Assembly: GCA_964415295.1 (NCBI GenBank)
Contig: CAYPYN010000007.1
Location: 91,998-155,997 of the forward strand
Length of the DNA stretch: 64,000 bases
Source of the DNA: SB21 sp964415295
GTDB lineage: Bacteria > CLD3 > SB21
Reading direction: 5' to 3'
Shown: positions 10,101 through 18,133 of the stretch, piece after piece
Layout: every line of letters starts with the position of its first letter
Numbering within the stretch: the stretch's first letter is position 1
Program-made: the position numbers and the translations under genes
Notes under the pieces: generated by a model
Databases searched by the model: none
Told to the model about the DNA's origin: nothing
What the model saw: the letters and a program-made list of their open reading frames with translations, nothing else

Positions 10101-10689
10101 GGAAGACCTTGTAATGAACACCTTGAAAGCGCAAGGGCAGAAGCCTTTCAAAATTAAATACGTTGGGGAGCAGACAAAAACATGTGTTGTGTCGGGTGCA
10201 GCTTTTTATGGTAATCATGGCTCATATATAGAATTAACCAGAGGATGCAGTCTTGCTTCTTTTGGTATTCGTGTTCCTCAGTTTAATAATCCGAGTTATA
10301 ACAAATACGTTGAATTGGTAAGGTTGAAAGAACCATTTAGTAACAACAAGATAGAAAAGCAGATTCCAAACGAAAGAGACAAGCAGATCGACATCAGAGG
10401 TTGCGGGCAAAGGATACATTTCATGCAGATCAACGGAGCGGATGCTGAAAACGCCATAAACAAGAAACTGAGTTACAAAACAGCTCTGCTAGCTAAGGTA
10501 AATAATGTATCCGGATCGACATTAGATGATGTCAAATTCACATTAAAAGACGATGATACTTTCAGTTTTGAGTTGAGCAATAGCTATTTTCAGTATAAGT
10601 CCAATGACAGACGCATCGAAAGCATCGATCTCTTTGAGGACAATCACCCGTCCAATTTATGGCCCTTTGATGAATCGGCGTTTCGATAA
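7099..10689 (+). CDS. transmembrane vWA-Hsp70 fusion ATPase
   Basis: A 1196-residue protein. A hydrophobic signal-anchor (about residues 42-58) is followed by a vWA-like domain whose MIDAS starts with DLTGS (79-83; the canonical first serine is threonine). A beta-rich segment leads to a second membrane span at about 425-447. After another beta-rich region of about 150 residues comes an Hsp70-type ATPase: phosphate-1 GFDPGTTGTC from about 615, phosphate-2 VFDFGGGTLNAS from about 811, and an adenosine-loop ILSGRS near 990. Two spans with N-in topology put the vWA outside and the ATPase in the cytoplasm, where ATP is. It starts inside the preceding gene; ATG at 7102 is equally possible. I infer a receptor-like sensor that couples an envelope ligand to an internal chaperone ATPase. 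I know of no characterised protein with this exact order. Confidence 0.8.
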   Translation: MMFKRKAIFRLANQVRQDRPASPVSDEPCRFIEKTISNLKNAICLLAEVTILTLFMFQNSYTQVLNEGFFRRDVIVLYDLTGSVYQTDMRPRINQYLKQILFKFQIDVAADSKIDKNNFSKFDINLPLLGDNDILHILPNGINGQNIADIDEKSGSNAEFTVSLANTLFSKSREYKLVEPASLYLDSLVSYKRYDYPMLRYLLPMALSKLSDYEIKSESHLVVMVTDYVAGGGSIGIEDREAIRMHAKTRVEYLENTVLNEFNDLYDEGNILFQAILNRGIDKPVMIRIFRLEPINLPRIEFSEDESYQFKEKGKNIILDPVTLKCKVSKGDISGFDVFLSNINIISRKTKTLTKFEFNIPRLKDEIKTPEIVLPKKEFHGESSVGIRGDFAILYNKNSLWKGRLYSTISTSSRDAFIVWKGLNWWIWGPVLTILVLTIGFFVWLYKYRPTFEISIHYDRNTPDFITVGGDIKYPVYAVSSAATGDVSYTIPIRIKHTGKFKHLELSAYISETQIPEQFSEFWKHGIYLNTPEKESKQASGIHPESPIHMKLNRGETQTIGVILMPQAVNAPEKFPSRLEECIQITFTFQSSDMRTDKKTVIFGLCPDLGDQWVGFDPGTTGTCCSLWNHEKDEPDLLLLEDGQNIMPTMVYFSAEDNVVLVGKGAEDQIRAKPQQGFFSIKKLIGYENKRTITHNRKQESFTGEDILSKIVRDVNKKLKPHLDGGSLSRMVVAVPNYFTPIKIDRLKDCIVRSLKDSPESNNNHRLLFKDSVRHLYEAEASVLYYRMKYDEFNTGRPKRIATHENEDILVFDFGGGTLNASIVSLIQEDPTDGKMHLDIKARIGYSIGGDTIDRIVAMLIWRMPEFDEFRKKYSNKFENNTPFATNIDNMQGEIKEDRTGFNYALKLIAREIKESLGSKTPADEFEYSIRLVKPFPLNTTLKINKRKFTEDIFLFQDNDINLKSLIEQAVREVIEIFGHTGDGELETVILSGRSVQLRGVEDLVMNTLKAQGQKPFKIKYVGEQTKTCVVSGAAFYGNHGSYIELTRGCSLASFGIRVPQFNNPSYNKYVELVRLKEPFSNNKIEKQIPNERDKQIDIRGCGQRIHFMQINGADAENAINKKLSYKTALLAKVNNVSGSTLDDVKFTLKDDDTFSFELSNSYFQYKSNDRRIESIDLFEDNHPSNLWPFDESAFR

Positions 10690-10727
10690 TTATCCCGTCA
10701 AGCTTTATTAAATAGAGAAATTAAGTT

Positions 10728-13016
10728 ATGAAGGCATTAAGGTTGAGTCTGCTCCTCGTTTTTGTCCTGTTTCAAAATAGCTTGTTTTCACAGAATTTGA
10801 ATCGATGGTACTTTGTTACCAAAGACATTTCAATTGATGGTATTGAGATCCAAAGTAACAATTACGTATATGGTCGACTGAATACGAAAGAAAAAAAACT
10901 GGAGGTCAAGATCGGTTCATTGCTTGCCAATGGCAAGTTCCGATATGTGAACATTCCAATTAGTTACATAGATCTCACGAAGAAGGAACCAAAAATAGCT
11001 ATGGATAGTGCGCTTAATCTTAATTCCTTCAAAATTACTTATGACTCACTGGGACAAGTCTATCTCACATGTGAGATAAAGGACAAAAAAGAATTTGAAG
11101 ACTTGGGAACAGTTACAGTCACTTTGCTTGATTCACAAAACAGATCGGTGTTTCCGGCATTCAAATTAATGAAAGACACCGGAGCTGGCAAAAGGGCCAT
11201 CTTCATGATAGGAAGTCTTAACAAAGTATTTCTAGAAAGTTTCCTTCGTGTAAGAAATTTCAGAATACTAAGTACTGGGCAATCTAGGTTCATTTCAATT
11301 TTTGCATTCGAAATGATGTGCGAAAACCTCTCGGACGACAGCTTTGAATTGAAAATCAATCTTGCCGAAAGAAAATTTGGTGATGACAGTGGTGTTGCCC
11401 ATTACGCCTTTACTGTTGATCGATCCGATGCCCCCCAATGCATCATAGTGTTTTCAAGCGGTTCTCCAAAGATCGTTATGAATAAGTGGACGGTTCAAGA
11501 CGCAATAACATTCGGTAATGACAATACTCTCAATATGGACTTGATGGCAGTTTGGGACAATAGAATAGCATTAGTGACTGTGTCGAAAGTGCTGGATGTT
11601 GAAATAGTTTTAATGGGTTTGTCAATATGGATATGGCTATTCATTGTACTGCTCACGGTAGCAGTGATTGCTGTGTCTGTTATATATCGAATAGGAAGAA
11701 AACGTGCGCATGTGACCGAAGAAATCAAACAAGATCCAGAGCCAGTGTTTAAAGGTGCTCAAAAGAAAGAGAAACCCGTCAAAAAGAAGGAAGAACAGAT
11801 AGCTCCAGAAGACAGCAAAGCCGAAAAAGATGCTGATACAACTGCTCAGTTAAGAATTGACGATAGCAATTCAAATGAGCCGGAAGCCTCATCAAACAAA
11901 GATGATGATGTGTCGGTAAATCCGGAGAAAAGGATCGACAAGCTACAAGCAGATATCGACGAAATGAATAGACAGATAGTGCAATTAAATGAGGTTAAGA
12001 GGACTCTTGAAGAAGCAAACCAAAACTCAGAACAAGAAATCAAATCGAAATCCGAGAAAATCGAAGACCTGGAGAAAGAACTGAAGAAGAATGAAGATTC
12101 AATCAAGGAACTGAAAGAAAAGAAGAACAAATTAGATGGTAAACTTGATAAATTGCAAAAAGAGAATGAAGATATAAAAGTGGATTTGAAGAACAAGGAT
12201 ACTGAATTTAAAAAACTGAAGAGCGATTATGAAAATCTTTCAAATGAGCATAATGTCTTGTCAAGGGATTTTTTGGCGATTGATGCAATGGAATCAGCCT
12301 CCCTTTCCGAGGATATTCGTTCACTTTACGACGCTGATCAAATGATAGTGGAGACTATAGGAAAGATTGAGAAATATCATAAGAATATCGTCGATGAAAG
12401 TTCACCGCATTATCGTTATGTGAAGGAGACCTATACTGAACTTAAGCTCACCTTTGTGTCAAGTGAACGTCTGAGGGCGGTCATTCAAGGCCTAAAAGAC
12501 CTTCAAAGTAAAGCCAGAACGCCGAACAACACGCTGATGGGGCTTGTGCCGAAAGCCGGTGAAGGCATTAACGTGAGCGCTGATATTATAAGAACAGCTG
12601 TCAGAAAATTCGTGAAAGAAGAAGTTTGTCTGCAATTAGTAGGTCCGCTTTTGATCGCCATCGAGAGATTGTGTGTTTCAAATGACACAGGTGAAGTGGA
12701 AAGTGAATCTGCTTTTAAAACTGTCGTCGAGACCCTGAAACAACAGAGAGGTAAAATAGACACATTCCTGAATTCCGTAGGATTGCGTTCCCTACCCGGT
12801 TTTTGCCTATTCTATGACATTGGAGCCGATGAGAACAAGATCAAGAAATATATTGACGCCGTGGGTAGCCGCAAGACAAAGAACATTTTTCCTCTGTCTA
12901 ACAAGCCAAATAAGGAATTCATTATTGATATTAAGGCATGGCCCTTTTTGGACCAGGAAGCCGGAGGCGCAATATTCAACGGCCCAAAAGTAGCGGTTTG
13001 GATATCGGAATTATGA
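10728..13016 (+). CDS. exported/membrane coiled-coil receptor-like protein
   Basis: A 762-residue protein with a clear signal peptide (residues 1 to about 21, ending FSQN). An extracytoplasmic beta-rich domain of about 260 residues follows, then one membrane span (about 292-320) followed by basic residues (RIGRKR). A charged, low-complexity linker leads to a strong coiled coil (about 400-515, Lys/Glu-rich heptads) and a helical C-terminal domain of about 240 residues. The outside domain, span, inside effector layout mirrors the vWA-Hsp70 fusion immediately upstream. The pair could form a membrane complex, which is inference. No enzyme motif is visible. Confidence 0.75.
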   Translation: MKALRLSLLLVFVLFQNSLFSQNLNRWYFVTKDISIDGIEIQSNNYVYGRLNTKEKKLEVKIGSLLANGKFRYVNIPISYIDLTKKEPKIAMDSALNLNSFKITYDSLGQVYLTCEIKDKKEFEDLGTVTVTLLDSQNRSVFPAFKLMKDTGAGKRAIFMIGSLNKVFLESFLRVRNFRILSTGQSRFISIFAFEMMCENLSDDSFELKINLAERKFGDDSGVAHYAFTVDRSDAPQCIIVFSSGSPKIVMNKWTVQDAITFGNDNTLNMDLMAVWDNRIALVTVSKVLDVEIVLMGLSIWIWLFIVLLTVAVIAVSVIYRIGRKRAHVTEEIKQDPEPVFKGAQKKEKPVKKKEEQIAPEDSKAEKDADTTAQLRIDDSNSNEPEASSNKDDDVSVNPEKRIDKLQADIDEMNRQIVQLNEVKRTLEEANQNSEQEIKSKSEKIEDLEKELKKNEDSIKELKEKKNKLDGKLDKLQKENEDIKVDLKNKDTEFKKLKSDYENLSNEHNVLSRDFLAIDAMESASLSEDIRSLYDADQMIVETIGKIEKYHKNIVDESSPHYRYVKETYTELKLTFVSSERLRAVIQGLKDLQSKARTPNNTLMGLVPKAGEGINVSADIIRTAVRKFVKEEVCLQLVGPLLIAIERLCVSNDTGEVESESAFKTVVETLKQQRGKIDTFLNSVGLRSLPGFCLFYDIGADENKIKKYIDAVGSRKTKNIFPLSNKPNKEFIIDIKAWPFLDQEAGGAIFNGPKVAVWISEL

Positions 13017-13289
13017 TAGTGTACAAGATGGACAGTCAGGTAGTGGGCCTGCTGCCTGCAACAATACAATGTATGAAGCCACTTAAGCTTCACAAGAGAA
13101 TGCAGCCCAGAGCTGGTGTTTTGGTACTGTTGTATCAGCGCGCTGTGATGAACGAATCCTATGCCAAGGTTGCAACAAAACATTATGTATGGCGATATTA
13201 TGAAAAACATGGTCGATGATCTTCTCGTTGCCAATCTATTAGGTCCTACTCATATCCCGAATCGCAAATGCGTTAAAGAAATATTCTGA
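13013..13289 (+). pseudogene. small coupled ORF, probably frameshifted
   Basis: An ATG at 13013 overlaps the previous stop as ATGA, the usual sign of translational coupling, and opens a 68-codon frame that stops at 13219. A second frame (+1), open from 13152 to 13289, overlaps it and encodes a convincing amphipathic tail (DIMKNMVDDLLVANLLG). Joining the two by a single frameshift between about 13150 and 13200 would give one protein of roughly 90 residues. I therefore read this as one small gene interrupted by an indel. A genuine short 68-residue protein is the alternative. No family is recognised. Confidence 0.35.
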
Positions 13290-13313
13290 CTAAAGCCTGT
13301 AGGCAGTAAGTTG

Positions 13314-13547
13314 ATGTCTTCGCTGAAAACTTTTGAGTTTTTGACCGAAGACGGAAACAAAACCCCGCATACCGCACGTGATATGGAGCAGATGATCGCA
13401 CTTCTGGACAAACTGAAGCAGGATCCGACGGTGCTGGGGGAAAAAGGAATAGAAAAAAGCAAAATAAAGGAATGTTGTACCGTGATTTGTGAAAATATTA
13501 TTTTTTATGCTATCCAGGCAATAAACCAGGCCTCCGGAGGAGGCTGA
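13314..13547 (+). CDS. small hypothetical protein
   Basis: A 77-residue protein counted from ATG 13314 (a TTG three bases earlier is possible). It is mostly helical, with acidic and lysine-rich stretches, a CC pair near residue 53, and a Gly-rich end (ASGGG). It lies 15 bases before the next gene and on the same strand as the train, so it is probably co-transcribed. The ribosome site is weak and the family unknown. Confidence 0.5.
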   Translation: MSSLKTFEFLTEDGNKTPHTARDMEQMIALLDKLKQDPTVLGEKGIEKSKIKECCTVICENIIFYAIQAINQASGGG

Positions 13548-13562
13548 AAGGAGAATGACGTT

Positions 13563-15197
13563 ATGCCGAAGGAAATAGGTGAGGAGATCGAGGCTATCAA
13601 TTCAGAACAAACTTTGGATCTCTTGAAATTCATGTTCAGAGACAGCCTCATTGATTACATGAAAAAGAGGAAGGTTTATCTTACCTGGATGATATTAAGC
13701 GCGTTGTCATGTATCGTCATGCCGCTCATTTTTATGAAGTGGAAGAATAACTGGACCTTGATCTTTCCGGGGCTCATCGGCGCAGGTATTTCTTACATGA
13801 TGCTGACCGGCCTCAAGATCTCCACGCGCATCAAAAAGATCGGCGTCATCGGGCTTCCGCTGACACGGATACCGTTTGAATCCGGCGCTGCCGTGATCGA
13901 CCGCTCCGGTATTTGGCAGTCAACAAACCTGAAGTATCCCAGCCTGACCGAGGATACTATCCTGGAACTTGCCAAATTGAAAAAGGAATTCGAAGAATTC
14001 CTGAGAAAGTACCCTGTCATTTTGTCTAAAGACAAGAAAACAATCAGTGATAACGCCGAAGGCTTCAAAGACGTTCTATTCAAAGAAGAATACGATCTGG
14101 TCGAATACTTGTCAAAGATGGAGGAGCTTATGGGTCGGCTGATTATGTTTCAGGCCAGCCTGTCTCTATTCCGAAGAGAACATCCGGTGGTGAAAACTTT
14201 TGATCTTGCCAGACAAACATTCATACCGCAGGCTATACTTGAGACCCTGACTGAATCTGAGCTGGTACAGAAGGCCCAGCAGATCAGCGGAGTGATCAAA
14301 GCCACCCAGGGAGACATGGCCGGACTGATCCTGGATGCCGATATTATCGCCAGTGAATTGATTAAACTGATCGACCACACCTTGCCTCGTTATAAGCATT
14401 CCGTCAACTATTCTCTGTCTCAGGTGAGCATCAAGTTCCCGACGCTAATTACAGAGCGGCTGAGTGATTCGGCATTCAACTACTATTGTACTCACTGTAA
14501 CGCCGATGTGAACCATTATCTACAGACAGCCAAATACAACAGGGCCGGCGCATCTAAGAAAGTTCTCTACTCTAGGCGCACGCGGATGTATATGGTGGAT
14601 ACCGAACAGCGCATCTGGAAATGTCCGGTCTGCGAGAGTACCACAACGACGCCCATACGCCAGCATAAAATGAACGACGAGCTTTTCACCGAAGTGTATG
14701 ACAAACTGTACGAGGAGAACCGCGTTGAAAGGTTGAGAATATACAGCGGGATCGACGATCAGAAACGGAGTTTTATTGAAAAAGCCGAAACGCAGCTTCA
14801 TCAGGTTTTTCGGGAAAACCGCGCCAAGATCGATATGGTCAAATCCAAGATGAGGAGTATTTTGGCGGAAACGGAAGGTGATGAAGCCGCGATTCAAAGT
14901 CTGCAGGCTCTGCTTGTCAACTACCAGCAGATGGCGCAGCAGAAAGCGGCTCAGATCCGGGATGAAATCGACCGCATCAAAGAAACCATTGCCGCTGACA
15001 CGGCCGTAGCGGTCAATGCGGCTTCGGCTAACATAGACGCCATGATACGGGATATGGACAGCAAACTCGATACGTACAAAGACATGGATCGCGAGGCGGA
15101 CCGAAAAAGAGACGAATGGGCAAGACGTAGCGCCGAAAGCAGTGAGGCCGCCGCACGGCATCTGTCGTGGTTCCGCAAGAGATGGACGAGATCATAA
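13563..15197 (+). CDS. two-span membrane protein with zinc ribbon and coiled-coil tail
   Basis: A 544-residue protein with a strong AAGGAG ribosome site. Two adjacent hydrophobic helices (about residues 38-60 and 64-84) form a membrane hairpin that leaves both ends in the cytoplasm. A helical middle follows, then a zinc ribbon with C309-xx-C312 and C354-xx-C357. The Gln/Ala-rich C-terminal 140 residues are a long coiled coil. This is the first gene of the train with clearly higher GC than its left neighbours. The zinc ribbon links it in theme to the bactofilin-like gene two positions downstream and to the zinc-ribbon family after 18 kb. Function unknown; a scaffold at the inner membrane is inference. 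Confidence 0.7.
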   Translation: MPKEIGEEIEAINSEQTLDLLKFMFRDSLIDYMKKRKVYLTWMILSALSCIVMPLIFMKWKNNWTLIFPGLIGAGISYMMLTGLKISTRIKKIGVIGLPLTRIPFESGAAVIDRSGIWQSTNLKYPSLTEDTILELAKLKKEFEEFLRKYPVILSKDKKTISDNAEGFKDVLFKEEYDLVEYLSKMEELMGRLIMFQASLSLFRREHPVVKTFDLARQTFIPQAILETLTESELVQKAQQISGVIKATQGDMAGLILDADIIASELIKLIDHTLPRYKHSVNYSLSQVSIKFPTLITERLSDSAFNYYCTHCNADVNHYLQTAKYNRAGASKKVLYSRRTRMYMVDTEQRIWKCPVCESTTTTPIRQHKMNDELFTEVYDKLYEENRVERLRIYSGIDDQKRSFIEKAETQLHQVFRENRAKIDMVKSKMRSILAETEGDEAAIQSLQALLVNYQQMAQQKAAQIRDEIDRIKETIAADTAVAVNAASANIDAMIRDMDSKLDTYKDMDREADRKRDEWARRSAESSEAAARHLSWFRKRWTRS

Positions 15198-15280
15198 ACC
15201 CAAACGACCGTCAGATTCTATGCGATATGAGTCAAAGATCATTGAATAAGAGCTAATACATAAGAAAAAGAGAGGTTTTT

Positions 15281-16249
15281 ATGTCTGAATTTGATATCAG
15301 CGCACTCAAAAGTGTTGCAGATAACGTGCTGACCGCAATCAAAGAATACGGCAACAAGATTATCAGCATTGAAAAGAATGTCAATAAGTTACCCGACCTT
15401 GTAGACGGCGTCAGAAAAGATATCAATGCGGCATCCAACAGACAGATCCAGGCATTGGGCGAAATGCAAGTCTATTCGAGGATGGCCAATATGTATGCCA
15501 AGAAAGGGCTGCTACGGGGCGAAAAAGAGTCGCTCGATGATGTGGAAAAACAATTGATCAAGGATTACAACGATATTAGTTCCCGATATGACAAGATCCA
15601 AAAGGATCTCAACGAAGACGCAAGGCAGCGCATCCGGGAGATCGATCAGCATCTTCTGGATCTTTACGATGACAACTACCCCAAAGACATGTACGACGGA
15701 TTTGATAAGAAGGTCATACCTCAATTGGAAAACCTCGACGGAACGTCCATGTTGTCGTACGAAGAGCGAATGAGCATAATTGAACAACATATGATGGACC
15801 TCAGGGAACAATTACGGAATTTTTTGGATCAAAGGCATTCGTTCTTTTCAAATGTTCATAACTTCATTGAAGAAAAGCCGGTGAAGGAAAACGAAACTTA
15901 TATTCTGCCGATCTGGATTGTCGAGGCCGAAACAATGACAGGACGACAAATCATGGGTCTGACACCGGCCGATATTCAAGTACCGTCCCAGATAACGTCC
16001 GAAACGAATCCGCATTGGACTATGAAGACCGCTGACGAATTTGCAGATTACCAGACGTTGATCGAAAACAATATAGGGCATATTTCCAATCAGTTTAAAT
16101 GGAGGATCAACGCGTCTTTCAATAATAAGCTTATCGAACGCTTTATGGCATCTTGTGGAATCATTCTTTCCGACGGATTCGGAATCAGCCACCTCAAACA
16201 AGCGATCCGGAAAGCTATGGAAGAATCCAATGTCACTACGATCATATAG
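15281..16249 (+). CDS. helical/coiled-coil cytoplasmic protein
   Basis: A 322-residue protein of unknown family with no signal or membrane span. The N-terminal two thirds are heptad-rich and strongly charged. Residues about 200-322 look globular and include an ILPIWIVE strand near 206. It ends 12 bases before the bactofilin-like gene, so the two are surely co-transcribed. A role as a partner or bundling factor for the downstream polymer-forming protein is a guess from context. Confidence 0.65.
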   Translation: MSEFDISALKSVADNVLTAIKEYGNKIISIEKNVNKLPDLVDGVRKDINAASNRQIQALGEMQVYSRMANMYAKKGLLRGEKESLDDVEKQLIKDYNDISSRYDKIQKDLNEDARQRIREIDQHLLDLYDDNYPKDMYDGFDKKVIPQLENLDGTSMLSYEERMSIIEQHMMDLREQLRNFLDQRHSFFSNVHNFIEEKPVKENETYILPIWIVEAETMTGRQIMGLTPADIQVPSQITSETNPHWTMKTADEFADYQTLIENNIGHISNQFKWRINASFNNKLIERFMASCGIILSDGFGISHLKQAIRKAMEESNVTTII

Positions 16250-16261
16250 GAGCAAAAAAAT

Positions 16262-17518
16262 ATGAAAAGGACAATAATACGTAATGATCAAATGTTCATG
16301 CTGGAGGACGAAGTCTACATCAATTCCGTTATACCCTCACTCAGGACTGAAATGTGGAGAAAGATCGATATCGCCGGTGACGTCGTGATCAAGGGCGGCA
16401 TTTTCGGGCGCTGTCTGGACGTGAATCCCCGCAATGTTTGGGTACAGAAAGCGGTCTATGTCAAGGATTATATCGCCGTAAGCTCCAATGACAAGGCAAG
16501 CAGAGTGTCTTTCGCTTCGGTGGTGGCATCCGATAATTCAATAGAAGTTTCCGGTACGACACGCGCTCGTTTTGTGACGGATATTTCATCAAAACGACTG
16601 AACCTGAATAACACCATAATCTATGGAAATGTCTACGCGGCCGAAGTGATCGCCGAAAACAGCGTGATATTGGGCGAAATCTTCGCCAAAGAAAAACTCG
16701 AGGTCGGAAACTCGATCATCGGCTCATTCAAGACAAAGAATTTTGTTCAGAGAAGCAGCATCGGCATTTTGCATCCGTTTGCGGTATCGGAAAAACCGCC
16801 TGTTCTCAGCGGGAAAATGTTCAATCTTTTGTCATGGCAGCCGGATGATCAGGACAATTCGCATCATTATGAACTGTTTCCCTCCGACATTCATCTTGAA
16901 AGTATTGTCAATAACGATCAGCGCCTGCATGTTCAGGTTCTGTCTTCCTGCCATCGCGTTTTCGATCTGAAAACCTACCTTCAGATGGCGGCGAATAATC
17001 TGAAGAAAATCGAACTTTCAACATTTTTTGACAACGATGATTACGAAAAGGCGGAACAGCGGTTGAACGAGTTTGATGAGCAGATGTTTTCACTGGTCTA
17101 TAACCGTTTTGACCTGAAACCGAGGATCGAATACAGTGATTTTATGGATCTTGAAAGTTCCGTGTTGCAGAATATCAAGCACATCGAATCGCCGGATGTC
17201 GCGCGCAAATTTGTTGTCTCACCGTCCTATAAAGAAACAGCCGGTAATTCATCAACAGTCGATCAACATGTTGAAATCTCGGAAGAAGTCATTGTCGAGG
17301 CGGTATCGGAGGATGACGAAGAGGATCAGGTTCTCGAAGCCGTAGCTGAAGACGACGGTATCGATGATGTAATCGAGGCAGAAGTGCAAGATGACGATGA
17401 TGAAGTACTTGAAGCGTCGGTGATCGACGACGAGAGTGAGACCAAAATGTGCATTAACTGCGGTACGGAGAACAAATCCAATGTGTACTATTGCACTAAG
17501 TGTGGAAGACAACTGTGA
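16262..17518 (+). CDS. bactofilin-like beta-helix protein with C-terminal zinc ribbon
   Basis: A 418-residue protein. Residues about 30-170 show short hydrophobic strands separated by turns, with repeated V/I-x-G-x-I patterns (DVVIKGGIFG, NNTIIYGNVYAAEVIAENSV). This pattern is typical of polymer-forming bactofilin beta-helices. A helical middle is followed by a very acidic low-complexity linker (about 335-395) and a zinc ribbon with C397-xx-C400 and C411-xx-C414. Bactofilins assemble nucleotide-free filaments under the membrane. The acidic linker plus ribbon is an unusual tail for that family and could be a docking arm. It is the last gene of the compact train; 213 bases follow before the next ORF. 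Confidence 0.6.
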   Translation: MKRTIIRNDQMFMLEDEVYINSVIPSLRTEMWRKIDIAGDVVIKGGIFGRCLDVNPRNVWVQKAVYVKDYIAVSSNDKASRVSFASVVASDNSIEVSGTTRARFVTDISSKRLNLNNTIIYGNVYAAEVIAENSVILGEIFAKEKLEVGNSIIGSFKTKNFVQRSSIGILHPFAVSEKPPVLSGKMFNLLSWQPDDQDNSHHYELFPSDIHLESIVNNDQRLHVQVLSSCHRVFDLKTYLQMAANNLKKIELSTFFDNDDYEKAEQRLNEFDEQMFSLVYNRFDLKPRIEYSDFMDLESSVLQNIKHIESPDVARKFVVSPSYKETAGNSSTVDQHVEISEEVIVEAVSEDDEEDQVLEAVAEDDGIDDVIEAEVQDDDDEVLEASVIDDESETKMCINCGTENKSNVYYCTKCGRQL

Positions 17519-17731
17519 ATTTTCGGCGCCCCATAGGAAAGTAATGTCAAATTTGTTGGTTTTCAAATGGCCTGCTATAATCGGAGAAGGCCGGCAGGGT
17601 TTTTGGTCAGTTCAGAGCGGCGATCCCGGGATTGCAGCAAGGAATCTGAAACGGAATTCTATAAACAAATGTAACCTAATGTTCGCTTTAAGGTCAATTT
17701 CCAGACAACGTTAACCAGAAAAGCAGGGAAT
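17519..17731 (+). other. intergenic gap ending the first gene train
   Basis: No convincing gene. A weak inverted repeat (CCTGC near 17570 with GCAGG near 17596, followed by TTTTT) could be a modest terminator, so the train to the left and the zinc-ribbon family to the right may be separate transcripts. No promoter is assigned. Confidence 0.3.
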
Positions 17732-18037
17732 ATGAATACAGACTGGGCAAATATGGCTAATGCTTATCTCGCATTTCTCAAACTGCTGTTATCACCGGAA
17801 AAACTAACTGCTCTTGCGGCAGGTGTGATAGTAATACTTTTTATTTTGAGAGGGAGACCGCTGGCTGCGCACATTCTAAACGTGGCTTTAGGCCTATTTC
17901 TTTCATCGGCGGCGCTTTTTGTGGCATCAACCCTGGATCTTCCTGTGCCGGAGAGGGCTCAGGGCTGGCTGGTCGTAGGATTTGCGCTTATATGGTCGTT
18001 TGTGAGAGGGGTCAAGGGGAAGGCGAGTGTCACTTAG
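17732..18037 (+). CDS. small three-span membrane protein
   Basis: A 101-residue protein with about three hydrophobic segments (roughly residues 28-43, 48-66 and 75-92) and a basic C-terminus (RGVKGKASVT). No family is recognised. It is the first gene after the intergenic gap and lies about 95 bases before the first zinc-ribbon gene. The codon use looks ordinary and the ORF lies in the same direction as its neighbours. Confidence 0.55.
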   Translation: MNTDWANMANAYLAFLKLLLSPEKLTALAAGVIVILFILRGRPLAAHILNVALGLFLSSAALFVASTLDLPVPERAQGWLVVGFALIWSFVRGVKGKASVT

Positions 18038-18133
18038 ATCGATGAGATTACCGAGGAATATAGGATTAAGGAACCAAACGGAGCTTTGTTTCAACGAGTC
18101 ATAGATCACTGTGAAAATGCATTTTGCGAAAGT

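Noticed and set aside
14520..15161. 213-codon minus-strand ORF opposite the zinc-ribbon membrane gene
   Set aside because: Shadow frame without a ribosome site; the plus-strand gene has a strong site, spans and cysteine pairs.
1..17518. Assigning the operon to a named anti-phage or tellurite-resistance system
   Set aside because: vWA and Hsp70-like parts occur in several such systems, but no diagnostic gene (for example a TerD-family protein, helicase or nuclease) is present in the window.
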